Source: DATJLY01 sp035532935 (lineage in GTDB: Bacteria; Pseudomonadota; Alphaproteobacteria; ATCC43930; CGMCC-115725). From it: a DNA stretch of 64,000 nt. The notes beneath the pieces were generated by a model. It did not search any database. It had not been told where the DNA came from and saw only the letters and a program-made list of their open reading frames with translations. The stretch spans positions 19,552 to 83,551 of the forward strand of contig DATKQE010000034.1 of the NCBI GenBank assembly GCA_035532935.1, read 5' to 3'. Shown here piece by piece: positions 16,148-25,058 of this stretch; within the stretch, counting starts at the first letter, position 1; the number at the start of each line of letters is the position of its first letter. A program made the translations under genes and the position numbers.

Positions 16148-17388
16148 CGGAGCCCGGCCGCGAGATCCCTGCCGCGCATATCGCGCCACTGCCGTGGATG
16201 GTAGCGCCGGCGACGCGCGCGGTGCTGGCGGCGCTGGGCCAAGGCAACGCCCGCTTCGTCGGCGGCGCGGTGCGCGATGCGCTGCTCGGGCGCGAGGTGC
16301 GCGACATCGACATTGCGACGCCGCTGGTGCCGGACGACGTCATGCGGCGGCTCGGCGATGCCGGGATCAAGACGGTGCCGACGGGATTGGCGCACGGGAC
16401 CGTGACCGCGGTCGTGCCGCCATCGCAGTTCGAGATCACTTCGCTGCGCCGTGACATCGAGAGCTTCGGGCGGCATGCGCGCGTCACTTTCACCACCGAA
16501 TGGTGCGAAGACGCGGCGCGGCGCGATTTCACCCTGAATGCGCTCTACCTCGACCCGGCGGGCGCTGTGTTCGATCCGGTGGGCGGGCTCGGCGATCTGC
16601 GCGCCGGCCGCATCCGGTTCGTCGGCGCGGCGGCCGAGCGCATTCGCGAGGACGTGCTGCGGCTGTTGCGATTCTACCGCTTCCACGCACATTACGGTCG
16701 TGGCGAGGCCGACGCCGCGGCGCGCGATGCCGCACGCGCGCTGAAGCATCTGCTGCCGACGCTCTCCGGTGAGCGCGTCGCGGCGGAAGTGCTGAAGCTG
16801 CTCGATGCACCCGACCCGGCGGCGACCCTGGCGCTGATGCGCGCGGACGGCGTGCTCGCGGTCGTGCTGCCCGAGGCCCGCACGCTCGACCGCCTGGCCG
16901 GGCTGGTGCCGCTCGAGCCCGTGCCCGATGCGCTGCGCCGGCTCGGCGCGCTCGTCTCGTGGGATGTGGCGGCGGCGGAAGCGGTGGCGGTGCGGCTCAA
17001 GCTGTCGGCGGCCGCGCGCGCGCGCCTCGCGGCGCTGGCGGCGCCGTCCGTTGCGGTCGATCTCGCCGCGCCCGACGCCGCGCAGCGCCGCGCGCTCTTT
17101 CATCTCGGCGCGGCGCTCTACCGCGACCTGGTGCTGCTGCGCGCGGCCGAGGCCGGTGCGGCGGCTCGGGCGCGGGCCGCGGCGCTCGTCGCCTTGGCGG
17201 ATTCGTGGCGCGTGCCGCACTTCCCCCTCAAGGGGCGCGACGTGACGGCGCGCGGCGTGGCGGCGGGGCCGGAGGTCGGACGGCTCCTGGCCGCGCTCGA
17301 AGCGTGGTGGGAGGCGGGGGATTTTCACGCCGATCGCGAGCAATGTCTGGCCGAACTCGCACGCCGGATGGAGCCACGGCATGGCTGA
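16144..17388 (+). CDS. CCA tRNA nucleotidyltransferase
   Basis: A 414-residue class II nucleotidyltransferase that adds or repairs the 3' CCA of tRNA (or is closely related, such as poly(A) polymerase). The catalytic block FVGGAVRDALLGREVRDIDI (about residues 40-59) has the GG and DxD motifs; RRDFTLNALYLDP (near 123) is motif B, and EDVLRLLRFYRFHAHYG (near 167) is the tRNA-recognition motif. The GTG start overlaps the previous stop. The last 8 bases overlap chrA. Confidence 0.92.
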   Translation: MTEPGREIPAAHIAPLPWMVAPATRAVLAALGQGNARFVGGAVRDALLGREVRDIDIATPLVPDDVMRRLGDAGIKTVPTGLAHGTVTAVVPPSQFEITSLRRDIESFGRHARVTFTTEWCEDAARRDFTLNALYLDPAGAVFDPVGGLGDLRAGRIRFVGAAAERIREDVLRLLRFYRFHAHYGRGEADAAARDAARALKHLLPTLSGERVAAEVLKLLDAPDPAATLALMRADGVLAVVLPEARTLDRLAGLVPLEPVPDALRRLGALVSWDVAAAEAVAVRLKLSAAARARLAALAAPSVAVDLAAPDAAQRRALFHLGAALYRDLVLLRAAEAGAAARARAAALVALADSWRVPHFPLKGRDVTARGVAAGPEVGRLLAALEAWWEAGDFHADREQCLAELARRMEPRHG

Positions 17389-18580
17389 GCGGCATCCCGG
17401 CACGCCCGGCGCGGTGTTCGCCGCCTTCCTCAAGCTCGGGCTCACCTCGTTCGGCGGCCCGGTGGCGCATCTCGGCTATTTCCGCGCCGAATTCGTCGAG
17501 CGGCGGCGCTGGCTCGACGAGCCGGCCTATGCCGATCTCGTGGCGCTGTGCCAGTTCCTGCCGGGCCCCGCGAGCAGCGAGCTGTCGATGGCGTTGGGGC
17601 TGATGCGCGCCGGGTTCCTGGGCGCGGTCTGCGCGTGGCTCGGCTTCACCCTGCCGTCGGCGCTGGCGATGGCGCTGTTCGGTCTCGGCGTCGGCCGGTA
17701 CGGGCAGCTTGCCGGCGCGGCCTGGCTGCACGGCCTGAAGATCGTCGCTGCCGCAGTGGTGGCGCAGGCGGTTTGGGGCATGGCGCGGGCGCTCGCGCCC
17801 GACCGGCCGCGCATGACGCTGGCCGTCGCTGCCGCGGCGGTCGCGCTTGCCGTGCCCGCGACCGGGGGCCAGGTCGGCGCCATCGCCCTGGGCGCCGTCG
17901 TGGGCTGGGCGCTGTTCCGGGATGACCCGGTGCGCGCGGCGCCGCCGCTCGCCCCGCATGCGGGCCGGATGGGTGCGGCGGTGGCGCTGGTGCTGTTCTT
18001 TGCGCTGCTGCTGGCGCTGCCGCTGGCGGTGCGGGCGAGCGGCAGCCACGCGCTCGCCCTCGTCAACAGCTTCTACCGCTCGGGCGCGCTGGTATTCGGC
18101 GGCGGGCACGTGCTGCTGCCGCTGCTGCAGGCGTCGGTGGTGCCGCCGGGCTGGGTGGGCAACGACGTCTTTCTCGCGGGCTATGGCGCGGCGCAGGCGG
18201 TGCCGGGGCCGCTCTTCACCTTTGCCGCCTATCTCGGCATGGTGATGGGGCCGACGCCCAACGGCTGGCTGGGCGCGCTGCTGTGCCTCGTGGCCGTGTT
18301 CCTGCCGGGCTTTCTCCTCGTCATCGGGGCGCTGCCGTTCTGGTCGGTGCTGCGCGGCAACGCGGCGATGCAGGCGGCGCTCAAGGGCGTCAACGCTGCG
18401 GTCGTGGGGCTGGTGCTGGCGGCGCTCTATCAGCCGATCTGGACGAGCGCGATCTTCGGCCCGCGCGACTTTGTCATCGGGCTCGTCGCTTTTCTCCTGC
18501 TGGTGTTCTGGCGCACGCCGCCCTGGGCCGTGGTCGTGCTCGGGGCGGCCGGCGCCGAACTCCTGCTGCGGATCGGCTGA
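17381..18580 (+). CDS. chrA: Chromate efflux transporter, ChrA family
   Basis: A 399-residue two-domain CHR transporter of the inner membrane. Both CHR repeats are visible: FLKLGLTSFGGPVAHLGYF near residue 13 with LCQFLPGPASSE near 55, and FYRSGALVFGGGHVLLPLL near 228 with AQAVPGPLFTFAAYLG near 272. About ten hydrophobic segments are present. It would export chromate, using the same route as sulfate-like oxyanions. The start codon overlaps the CCA gene by 8 bases and it ends 6 bases from a facing gene. It is chromosomal and not next to other metal genes. Confidence 0.93.
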   Translation: MAERHPGTPGAVFAAFLKLGLTSFGGPVAHLGYFRAEFVERRRWLDEPAYADLVALCQFLPGPASSELSMALGLMRAGFLGAVCAWLGFTLPSALAMALFGLGVGRYGQLAGAAWLHGLKIVAAAVVAQAVWGMARALAPDRPRMTLAVAAAAVALAVPATGGQVGAIALGAVVGWALFRDDPVRAAPPLAPHAGRMGAAVALVLFFALLLALPLAVRASGSHALALVNSFYRSGALVFGGGHVLLPLLQASVVPPGWVGNDVFLAGYGAAQAVPGPLFTFAAYLGMVMGPTPNGWLGALLCLVAVFLPGFLLVIGALPFWSVLRGNAAMQAALKGVNAAVVGLVLAALYQPIWTSAIFGPRDFVIGLVAFLLLVFWRTPPWAVVVLGAAGAELLLRIG

Positions 18581-18586
18581 GCGCCG

Positions 18587-19552
18587 TTATTTGACCTTCA
18601 AGACCAGCTTGTTGATGTCGAGGTTGAGAGGCCCGTCGACCAGCTCCTGCGCCTTGACGAACTTCGCCACCTTCGTCACCGACACCGTGTCGGACTTGTC
18701 GAAATAATTGATCTTGCGGAACAGGTCATAGGATTTGGCGATGTCCTCGCGGTTGGTCTTCTCGACCTTTTCGAGGATGTCGATCGCCTCGGTGCGGTTC
18801 TTGCTGTCGTCGAACCAGCGGATCGCCTTGGCATAGGCGTCGAGGAATTTCTTCACGGCCTCCTGGTGGCTTTCGGCCCAGGCGCGGTTGACCACCTCGC
18901 TGGTGAAGGGAACGTCCGGCGCATAGGTCCAGGAGTCGCCGAGATCGACGAAGCCTTCGGCCTGCGCGCGGAAGAGCTGCGGCGCGGTGATCATGGCCGC
19001 GTCCGACGCGCCCGATTCGAGCGCGGCAAACCGCGCGGCCGTCGCGCCGGCATAGAGGAATTCGCAATCGCTCCGCTTCATGCCGTTCTTGTGCAGCATG
19101 ATCGTGAAATAGACCATCGTGGTGCCCTTGGCCTCGTCGATCGAGACCTTCTTGCCCTTGAGGTCCTTGATGCTGTGCAGCGTCTTCTTGGCCATGAGGG
19201 CGTAGGGCCCGACCTGGCCGTCGATGCGCACGACGGCAATGCCGGCGCCCCGCATTATCGCGTGGATCGGATCCGCCAGGCCGGCCGCGATCGCGACCTT
19301 GGTCGAGCCGGCGGTCAGCGCCTGCAGCACGTTGGCGCTCGACGCCGCATAGACGAGGTCGATCTTGAAGCCGGCAGCGGCATAGAAGCCCTTTTGCTCG
19401 GCGATGTATTCCGGCCACAGCACGGCATTGGGGCTGCCGACCGCGCCGACTTCGAGCGTCTCGAGCGCGCGCGCCTGCGGCACCGCTCCGAGCGCCGCAC
19501 CGATGGCAGCCGCGGCCAGCGTAACTTTCGTCCACGACGGCAATGACATCAT
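18587..19552 (-). CDS. ABC transporter substrate-binding protein, NMT1/SsuA-like (solo)
   Basis: A 321-residue periplasmic binding protein. A signal peptide is at 1-29 (VTLAAAAIGAALGAVPQARA), then the NMT1 pattern: VGSPNAVLWPEYIAEQKGFY, AGFKIDLVYAASSANVLQAL, and IKDLKGKKVSIDEAKG. Relatives bind sulfonates, nitrate, thiamine precursors or aromatic acids; the ligand is not readable here. Two tandem ATGs (19552, 19549) follow the ribosome site GGGAGGG. No permease or ATPase gene is adjacent, which is unusual for a functional importer. Confidence 0.85.
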   Translation of the reverse strand: MMSLPSWTKVTLAAAAIGAALGAVPQARALETLEVGAVGSPNAVLWPEYIAEQKGFYAAAGFKIDLVYAASSANVLQALTAGSTKVAIAAGLADPIHAIMRGAGIAVVRIDGQVGPYALMAKKTLHSIKDLKGKKVSIDEAKGTTMVYFTIMLHKNGMKRSDCEFLYAGATAARFAALESGASDAAMITAPQLFRAQAEGFVDLGDSWTYAPDVPFTSEVVNRAWAESHQEAVKKFLDAYAKAIRWFDDSKNRTEAIDILEKVEKTNREDIAKSYDLFRKINYFDKSDTVSVTKVAKFVKAQELVDGPLNLDINKLVLKVK

Positions 19553-19632
19553 CGCCCTCCCTCTCCCGTCGCGTCTCGCGCGCGAACGGCGCGGCACTCT
19601 AGCATGGAAGAGGATTTGCCCACCATTGCCGG

Positions 19633-20496
19633 CTAGGGCCACATCACCTCGGGCGGCAGCGACATCAAAATCGCCTCGACGTTGCCGCCGGTCTTGAGGC
19701 CGAACAGCGTGCCGCGGTCGTAGAGCAGGTTGAACTCGACATAGCGGCCGCGGCGGATGAGCTGGTGGCGGCGCTGCTCGGCGGTCCAGTGCGCGAACAT
19801 GTGGCGCCGCACGAGCTCGGGATAGATCGCGAGAAACGCCTCGCCCACGTCGCGGGTGAAGGCGAAGTCGCGCTCGAAATCGCCGCTGTCGAGGTAATCG
19901 TAGAAAATCCCGCCGACGCCGCGCGGCTCGTTGCGATGCTTGAGGAAGAAATATTCGTCGCACCACGCCTTGAAGCGCGGGTAGTAGCCGGGATCGTGGC
20001 GGGCGCAGGCGCGCTCGAGCGCGGCGTGGAAGTCGCGCGTGTCGGCGTCGTCGGCGACCATCGGCGTCAGGTCGGCGCCGCCGCCGAACCAGTTCTTCGT
20101 GGTGCGGATGTGGCGGGTGTTCATATGCACCGCCGGCACCAGCGGCGAGCGCATGTGGGCGACGAGCGAGAGGCCGCTCGCCCAGAAGCGCGGATCGTCC
20201 GCGGCGCCCGGGATCTGCGCGCGGAACTCGGGCGAAAACTCACCCCATACGGTCGAGACGTTCACGCCGACCTTCTCGAACACCAGGCCGTGCAAAAGCG
20301 CCATGGTGCCGCCGCCGCCGCCCGCGCGCTGCCAGGGACGGCGCTCGAACCGGCCCGCCGCGCCGGCATCGGGTCGGGCGCGCGCATAGGCGTCCTCGAG
20401 CGCCTCGAACGCGGCGCAGATGCGGTCGCGCAGCGCCTCGAACCAGCGCGCCGCGCGCTCCTTCGCCGCCGCCGCCGCGGCAAGATTGGCGGTCAT
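19633..20496 (-). CDS. hemF: Oxygen-dependent coproporphyrinogen III oxidase
   Basis: A 287-residue aerobic enzyme that turns coproporphyrinogen III into protoporphyrinogen IX using O2. Hallmarks are GGGGGTMALLHGLVFEK, VHMNTRHIRTTKNWFGGGAD, WCDEYFFLKHRNEPRGVGGI, and the C-terminal GRYVEFNLLYDRGTLFGLKT. The length fits the family. The ATG overlaps the trmL stop (ATGA). It supplies heme for the bc1 complex encoded 700 bases away on the other strand. Confidence 0.96.
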   Translation of the reverse strand: MTANLAAAAAAKERAARWFEALRDRICAAFEALEDAYARARPDAGAAGRFERRPWQRAGGGGGTMALLHGLVFEKVGVNVSTVWGEFSPEFRAQIPGAADDPRFWASGLSLVAHMRSPLVPAVHMNTRHIRTTKNWFGGGADLTPMVADDADTRDFHAALERACARHDPGYYPRFKAWCDEYFFLKHRNEPRGVGGIFYDYLDSGDFERDFAFTRDVGEAFLAIYPELVRRHMFAHWTAEQRRHQLIRRGRYVEFNLLYDRGTLFGLKTGGNVEAILMSLPPEVMWP

Positions 20497-20963
20497 CCCA
20501 TCCTCACCTTGTCTTCCGGCAACGAGCCGGTCTGGCGCAGGGCCTCGCCCAGGACGATCGCCGCGGCAAGCGCGACGTTGAGCGCGCGCGCGGCCGGCAC
20601 GAGAGGCACCCGAAGCCGCGCATCGGCGCGGCGGTGCACCGCCGCCGGCACCCCGGCCGATTCGCGCCCCAGCAGCAGCGTGTCGTCGCCGCGGTAGGCG
20701 AAGCGATGATAAGCCACGTCGCCGGCAGTCGTCAGCAGGATGAGGCGCCCGGTCCCGCGCGCGGCGAGAAAATCCTCCCATGACGCATGGCGCGCCAGTG
20801 CCGCGCGCGCGGCGTAATCGAGCCCGGCGCGGCGCAGGCGGCGGTCGTCGAGACCGAAGCCGCATGGCTCGATGATGTCCACCGCGACGCCGAGGCAGGC
20901 GCCGAGGCGCAGGATCGCGCCGGCGTTCTGCGGAATGTCGGGCTCATAAAGGGCAAGCCGCAT
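20493..20963 (-). CDS. trmL: tRNA (cytidine(34)-2'-O)-methyltransferase
   Basis: A 156-residue SPOUT methyltransferase that methylates the wobble ribose of tRNA-Leu. The start MRLALYEPDIPQNAGAILRL is the family N-terminus, FGRE-like LLLGRESAGVPAAVH is the SAM loop, and LNVALAAAIVLGEALRQTG is the C-terminal knot. The ATG at 20963 is chosen over a longer frame reaching 21002, because this is where homologous sequence should begin, with GAGGA upstream. It is coupled to hemF and is divergent from petA. Confidence 0.93.
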   Translation of the reverse strand: MRLALYEPDIPQNAGAILRLGACLGVAVDIIEPCGFGLDDRRLRRAGLDYAARAALARHASWEDFLAARGTGRLILLTTAGDVAYHRFAYRGDDTLLLGRESAGVPAAVHRRADARLRVPLVPAARALNVALAAAIVLGEALRQTGSLPEDKVRMG

Positions 20964-20996
20964 GCCGTCCTCGACGATGTTCGCGGCGATCCGGCT

Positions 20997-21024
20997 TTGC
21001 AAGCGGGACCGAATCGTCTATATG
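20997..21024 (+). promoter_or_regulatory. Candidate promoter for petABC
   Basis: TTGCAA at 20997-21002 and TATATG at 21019-21024 with a 16-base spacer, about 150 bases before the petA start. The leader from there to 21176 shows no further gene. Hexamers are imperfect; the call is tentative. Confidence 0.35.
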
Positions 21025-21175
21025 CGTCGCACAATACGCGGCCGAACGGAATTCATGCGGCAGGATGTCGCATGGCCGGTCGTGATCGATTGTATAGGTT
21101 CGTTCCGCCTGTGGCCCGTCGGCGTGAGAAGGCGCCGTGGGGGGATTGGGGACGGTCCGAGGGAGTCGGTGCTTC

Positions 21176-21829
21176 ATGGCAGACACGGTTCAATCCGGGC
21201 CGGCAGGTGCCCATACGCATGACGGCGAAACGAGGCGCGACTTTCTGACGCTCGCCGCGGGCGCCATTGCCGGGATCGGTGCTGCCAGCGCGGTGTGGCC
21301 GCTCATCAGCAGCATGAACCCGTCCCAGGACGTGATCGCCGCCGGCGTGCCCGTCGATATCGACATCTCGCCGATCCAGCCGGGGCAGCAGATCGTGGTG
21401 GTGTGGCGCTCGCATCCCATCTTCATGGTCCGGCGCACCGCGGCCGAGCTCAAGACGCTGCAGGACCCCAAGCTCACGGGGCAGCTGCGCGACCCGAATT
21501 CCGAACAGTTGCAGCAGCCGCCCTATGCCCAGAACTGGCACCGCTCGGTGAAGCCCGATCTCCTGGTCGTGGTCGGCATCTGCACGCATCTCGGCTGCAT
21601 CCCCGAATTCAAGCCGCAGCCCGGCAGCGTCCTTGCGGGTTGGGAGGGCGGCTATTTCTGCCCCTGCCACGGCTCGCGCTACGACCTCGCCGCGCGCGTG
21701 TTCGACGGCGTGCCGGCACCCTACAACCTGCCGGTCCCGCCGCACCGCTACGTCAACGACAAGGTGGTCCGCGTCGGCGAGAATCCGCCGGGCTCGAGCT
21801 TCGATTTGAACGACATCGAGCAAATCTAG
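21176..21829 (+). CDS. petA: Ubiquinol-cytochrome c reductase Rieske iron-sulfur subunit
   Basis: A 217-residue Rieske protein of the cytochrome bc1 complex. The N-terminus has a twin-arginine motif (TRRDFLTLAAGAIAG, about residues 19-33), which exports and anchors the folded protein. Cluster ligands appear as CTHLGC (about 138-143) and CPCHGS (about 162-167). The ATG at 21176 follows GAGGGAG. It is the first gene of petABC; petB starts 13 bases on behind an AGGAGG site. Confidence 0.97.
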   Translation: MADTVQSGPAGAHTHDGETRRDFLTLAAGAIAGIGAASAVWPLISSMNPSQDVIAAGVPVDIDISPIQPGQQIVVVWRSHPIFMVRRTAAELKTLQDPKLTGQLRDPNSEQLQQPPYAQNWHRSVKPDLLVVVGICTHLGCIPEFKPQPGSVLAGWEGGYFCPCHGSRYDLAARVFDGVPAPYNLPVPPHRYVNDKVVRVGENPPGSSFDLNDIEQI

Positions 21830-21842
21830 GAGGACAGCGGAC

Positions 21843-23099
21843 ATGGCCGAGCCTCGCCCGCAGGGCAAGCTGGTGCGGTGGATCGATCACCGTCTGCCGG
21901 TCTTCACCTTCCTCCAGCACGAGCTCTACGACTATCCCACACCGCGCAACCTGAGCTACTGGTGGAATTTCGGCTCGCTCGCCGGGATCGTGCTCGTGAT
22001 CATGATCGCGACCGGCATCGTGCTGGCGATGCAGTACACGCCGAACACGGCGATGGCCTTCGATTCCGTCGAGCGGATCATGCGCGACGTGAATTACGGC
22101 TGGCTCATCCGCTACATCCACATGAACGGCGCGTCGTTCTTCTTCATCGTCACCTACATCCACGTCTTCCGCGGGCTCTATTTCGGCTCGTACAAGGAGC
22201 CGCGCGAGCTGTTGTGGATGCTGGGCATCGTCATCCTGCTGCTGATGATGGCGACCGCGTTCATGGGCTACGTGCTGCCGTGGGGGCAGATGAGCTATTG
22301 GGGCGCCACCGTCATCACCAACCTGTTCTCGGCCTTTCCCGGCATCGGCGGCGCCATCGTGACCTGGCTGTGGGGCGGGTTCGCGGTCGGCAATCCGACC
22401 TTGAACCGCTTCTTCTCGCTGCATTACCTGCTGCCGTTCGTGATTCTGGGCGTGGTCGCGCTCCATCTCATGGCGCTGCACCAGCACGGCTCCAACAATC
22501 CCTTGGGCATCGACCGCAAGGGACCGCAGGACAGCATTCCGTTCCATCCCTACTACACCATCAAGGACATGTTCGGGCTGGGCGTGTTCCTGATCATCTT
22601 CGCGATCTTCGTGTTCTATCTGCCGAACTTCCTCGGCGATCCGCAGAACTACATTCCGGCCAATCCGCTGCAGACGCCGCCCGAGATCGTGCCGGAATGG
22701 TACTTCCTGCCGTACTACGCCATCCTGCGCTCGATCCCGAACAAGCTCATCGGCGTGTGCGCCATGTTCGGCTCGATCCTGACGCTGTTTCTGCTGCCGT
22801 GGCTCGACACCTCGCGCGTGCGCAGCGCGTTCTTCCGCCCGATCTACAAGTGGCTGTTCTGGTTTCTGGTGGTCGACTGTTTCGTGCTCGGCTGGGTCGG
22901 CGCGCACCGCCCCGAGGGCTTGTTCATCGTCATCGGCCGGATCGCCACATTCTATTACTTCTTCCACTTCTACGTGCTCTTTCCCTTCATCGGCAAGTTC
23001 GAGCGGCCGCTGCCGCTGCCGACGAGCATCACCGCTGCCGTGCTCGCCAAACGCGCCGGCCGGGCCGGCGGCCAGGCCGCAACCGTGGAGAAATCGTGA
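21843..23099 (+). CDS. petB: Cytochrome b of the bc1 complex
   Basis: A 418-residue membrane protein carrying hemes bL and bH and both quinone sites. Visible marks are the first heme-ligand region (YIHMNGASFFFIVTYIHVFR), the Qo loop with PEWYFLPYYAILRSIPNK, and the second ligand helix LPFVILGVVALHLMALHQHG. Eight hydrophobic segments fit the family. The ribosome site AGGAGG lies just before the ATG. Its stop overlaps the petC start by one base (TGATG). Confidence 0.97.
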   Translation: MAEPRPQGKLVRWIDHRLPVFTFLQHELYDYPTPRNLSYWWNFGSLAGIVLVIMIATGIVLAMQYTPNTAMAFDSVERIMRDVNYGWLIRYIHMNGASFFFIVTYIHVFRGLYFGSYKEPRELLWMLGIVILLLMMATAFMGYVLPWGQMSYWGATVITNLFSAFPGIGGAIVTWLWGGFAVGNPTLNRFFSLHYLLPFVILGVVALHLMALHQHGSNNPLGIDRKGPQDSIPFHPYYTIKDMFGLGVFLIIFAIFVFYLPNFLGDPQNYIPANPLQTPPEIVPEWYFLPYYAILRSIPNKLIGVCAMFGSILTLFLLPWLDTSRVRSAFFRPIYKWLFWFLVVDCFVLGWVGAHRPEGLFIVIGRIATFYYFFHFYVLFPFIGKFERPLPLPTSITAAVLAKRAGRAGGQAATVEKS

Positions 23100-23863
23100 T
23101 GCGCCGCGCGCTCTGGCTCCTGGCGGCCGCCGCCTTCCTCGCCTTCGCCGCGCCGGCGCTGGCCGAGGACGAAGCGCCGCCGCCGCTCCCCCATCCGGGC
23201 TGGTCGTTCGGCGGCATCTTCGGCACCTACGACCGCGCCGCGCTGCAGCGCGGGTTCCAGGTCTACAGCGAGGTATGCTCGAACTGCCATTCGATGAACC
23301 TGCTGCATTACCGCGATCTCGCCGCGCTCGGCTATACCAATGACGAGATCAAGGCGATCGCCGCGCAGAAGCAGGTGACCGCGGGCCCCAACGACCAGGG
23401 CGACATGTTTCAGCGCCCGGCGCAGCCCGCCGACCCCTTCGTCGCGCCTTATGCCAACGACGAGCAGGCGCGCGCCGCGCATAACGGGGCGCTGCCGCCC
23501 GATCTCTCGGACATCGTCAAGGCGCGCGACGGCGGCGTCGACTACATCTATGGCATTCTCACCGGGTTCACGGATGCGCCAGCGAATTTCAAGCTCAATG
23601 ACGGCATGAGCTACAACGCGTATTTCCCCGGCCATCAGATTGCGATGCCGCAGCCGCTCAGCGACGGCTCCGTCACCTATGCCGATGGCACCAAGGCGAC
23701 GCTGCCGCAGGAAGCGCACGATGTCGTCACGTTCCTCGCCTGGGCTTCCCACCCCAACATGGAAGAGCGCAAGCGCGTCGGTGCCAAGACGATCCTGTTC
23801 CTGCTGGCGATGACCGGCGTGCTCTACGCTGCCAAGCGCAAGGTCTGGGCCGAATTGCACTGA
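23099..23863 (+). CDS. petC: Cytochrome c1
   Basis: A 254-residue protein with a signal peptide (ALWLLAAAAFLAFAAPALA), the heme motif CSNCH near residue 60, the axial methionine region (AMPQPLSD), and a C-terminal membrane anchor (TILFLLAMTGVLYAAKRKVW). It receives electrons from the Rieske protein and passes them to cytochrome c. It closes the petABC operon, and a hairpin follows the stop directly. Confidence 0.97.
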   Translation: MRRALWLLAAAAFLAFAAPALAEDEAPPPLPHPGWSFGGIFGTYDRAALQRGFQVYSEVCSNCHSMNLLHYRDLAALGYTNDEIKAIAAQKQVTAGPNDQGDMFQRPAQPADPFVAPYANDEQARAAHNGALPPDLSDIVKARDGGVDYIYGILTGFTDAPANFKLNDGMSYNAYFPGHQIAMPQPLSDGSVTYADGTKATLPQEAHDVVTFLAWASHPNMEERKRVGAKTILFLLAMTGVLYAAKRKVWAELH

Positions 23864-23864
23864 A

Positions 23865-23884
23865 CCGGGCGCCGGCGCGCCCGG
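23865..23884. terminator. Hairpin between convergent petC and OYE genes
   Basis: CCGGGCGC, loop CGGC, GCGCCCGG: an 8-bp perfect stem starting 2 bases after the petC stop and ending 5 bases before the facing stop. There is no T-run on the plus strand. Position argues for a shared transcription end. Confidence 0.5.
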
Positions 23885-23888
23885 ACCG

Positions 23889-25004
23889 TCACGCCGCCGG
23901 TGCCGGCCGCGCCATCTTGGCCCCCGGCCAAGTCTTGGGATTCACGCGATCGTATTGCGGCGGGAAGGCGACGCTGGCGCCCAGCGCCTCGGCCGCATGC
24001 CAGCCCCAGCGCGGATCGTCGAGCACGGCGCGCGCCAGCGCGACCATGTCGGCCAGACCCTCCGCGATCACGGTGTCGGCCTGGGCTGCGGTGACGATGA
24101 GGCCGACGGCGCGGCTAACGATACCGGCCTCGCGCCTGATGCGATCGGCGAAGCGCACCATGTAGCCTGGCGCCTGCGGCGCCGCGATCCGGCCGGCGAT
24201 GCCGCCGCTCGAGGCGCAGACGAAGTCGCAGCCCCGTTCCTTGAGCGCGCGGGCGAAGACGACCGAATCCTCGATCGTCCAGCCGTCGTCGCGCCAGTCG
24301 GTCGCGCTGAGGCGCGCGCCCATCGGCTTGTCCGCGGGCCAGACCGCCCGCACCGCCTCGGCGACGCGCAGCGGAAACCGCATGCGGTTCTCGAGGCTGC
24401 CGCCGTACCGGTCCTCGCGCCTGTTGGCGATCGGCGACAGGAATTCGTGCATGAGATAGCCGTGCGCGCAGTGCAACTCGACCTCGTCGAGCCCGAGCCG
24501 CGCCGCGCGGCGCGCCGCCGTCTGGAACGACTCGACGATCCGGTCGATCTCCGCCTCGGCGAGCGGCTTGGGCGTGGGCCATCCCGCATCGAACGGCAGC
24601 GGCGACGGCGCCACCGTGGTCCAGGCATGGCGCTCCGGCGGCAGCGGGCCGGCGCCCTCCCAAGGCGGCGCCGCCGAGGCTTTGCGCCCGGCATGCGCCA
24701 ATTGGATGCCGATCGGCATGCGGGAATAGCGCCGGCACGCGGCCAGCACGCGTGCGAGCGCCGCCTCGTTGGCGTCGGAATAGAGGCCGAGGCAACCCGG
24801 GGTGATGCGCCCCTCGCGCTCGATACCGGTCGCCTCGATCACCAGAAGGCCGGCGCCGGAATGGCTGAGCATGCCGAGATGCTGCATGTGCCAGTCGGTC
24901 GCCGAGCCGTCATCGGCGCTGTACTGGCACATCGGCGACACGACGATGCGGTTCGCGAGCGTGAGCCCGCGCAGGGAAATGGGCGTGAAGAGCTGGCTCG
25001 ACAT
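23889..25004 (-). CDS. NADH:flavin oxidoreductase, old yellow enzyme family (YqjM-like)
   Basis: A 371-residue FMN TIM barrel. Family marks are LANRIVVSPMCQYSADDG at 16-33 (with the YqjM-type cysteine), IQLAHAGRKA near 99, the substrate-binding HCAHGYLMHEFLSP near 178 (HCAH where HGAH is usual), and RREDRYGGSLENR near 195. It reduces activated alkenes with NAD(P)H; the natural substrate is not known. It stands alone, divergent from mtnP across 198 bases of structured sequence. Confidence 0.9.
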   Translation of the reverse strand: MSSQLFTPISLRGLTLANRIVVSPMCQYSADDGSATDWHMQHLGMLSHSGAGLLVIEATGIEREGRITPGCLGLYSDANEAALARVLAACRRYSRMPIGIQLAHAGRKASAAPPWEGAGPLPPERHAWTTVAPSPLPFDAGWPTPKPLAEAEIDRIVESFQTAARRAARLGLDEVELHCAHGYLMHEFLSPIANRREDRYGGSLENRMRFPLRVAEAVRAVWPADKPMGARLSATDWRDDGWTIEDSVVFARALKERGCDFVCASSGGIAGRIAAPQAPGYMVRFADRIRREAGIVSRAVGLIVTAAQADTVIAEGLADMVALARAVLDDPRWGWHAAEALGASVAFPPQYDRVNPKTWPGAKMARPAPAA

Positions 25005-25058
25005 GGGGAACCACGGATGGTGGAAAAATCGCGCCTGACCCTAAAGGCTCGCGCCGGT

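Noticed and set aside
20944..21186. Short open frames in the trmL-petA divergent gap
   Set aside because: They overlap the start regions of both flanking genes, carry no family pattern and have no ribosome sites. The gap is better read as promoter and leader.
21181..21200. GGTTCAATCC, resembling a tRNA T-loop
   Set aside because: It is codons 4-7 of petA; no acceptor or anticodon stem surrounds it. No tRNA was found anywhere in the window.
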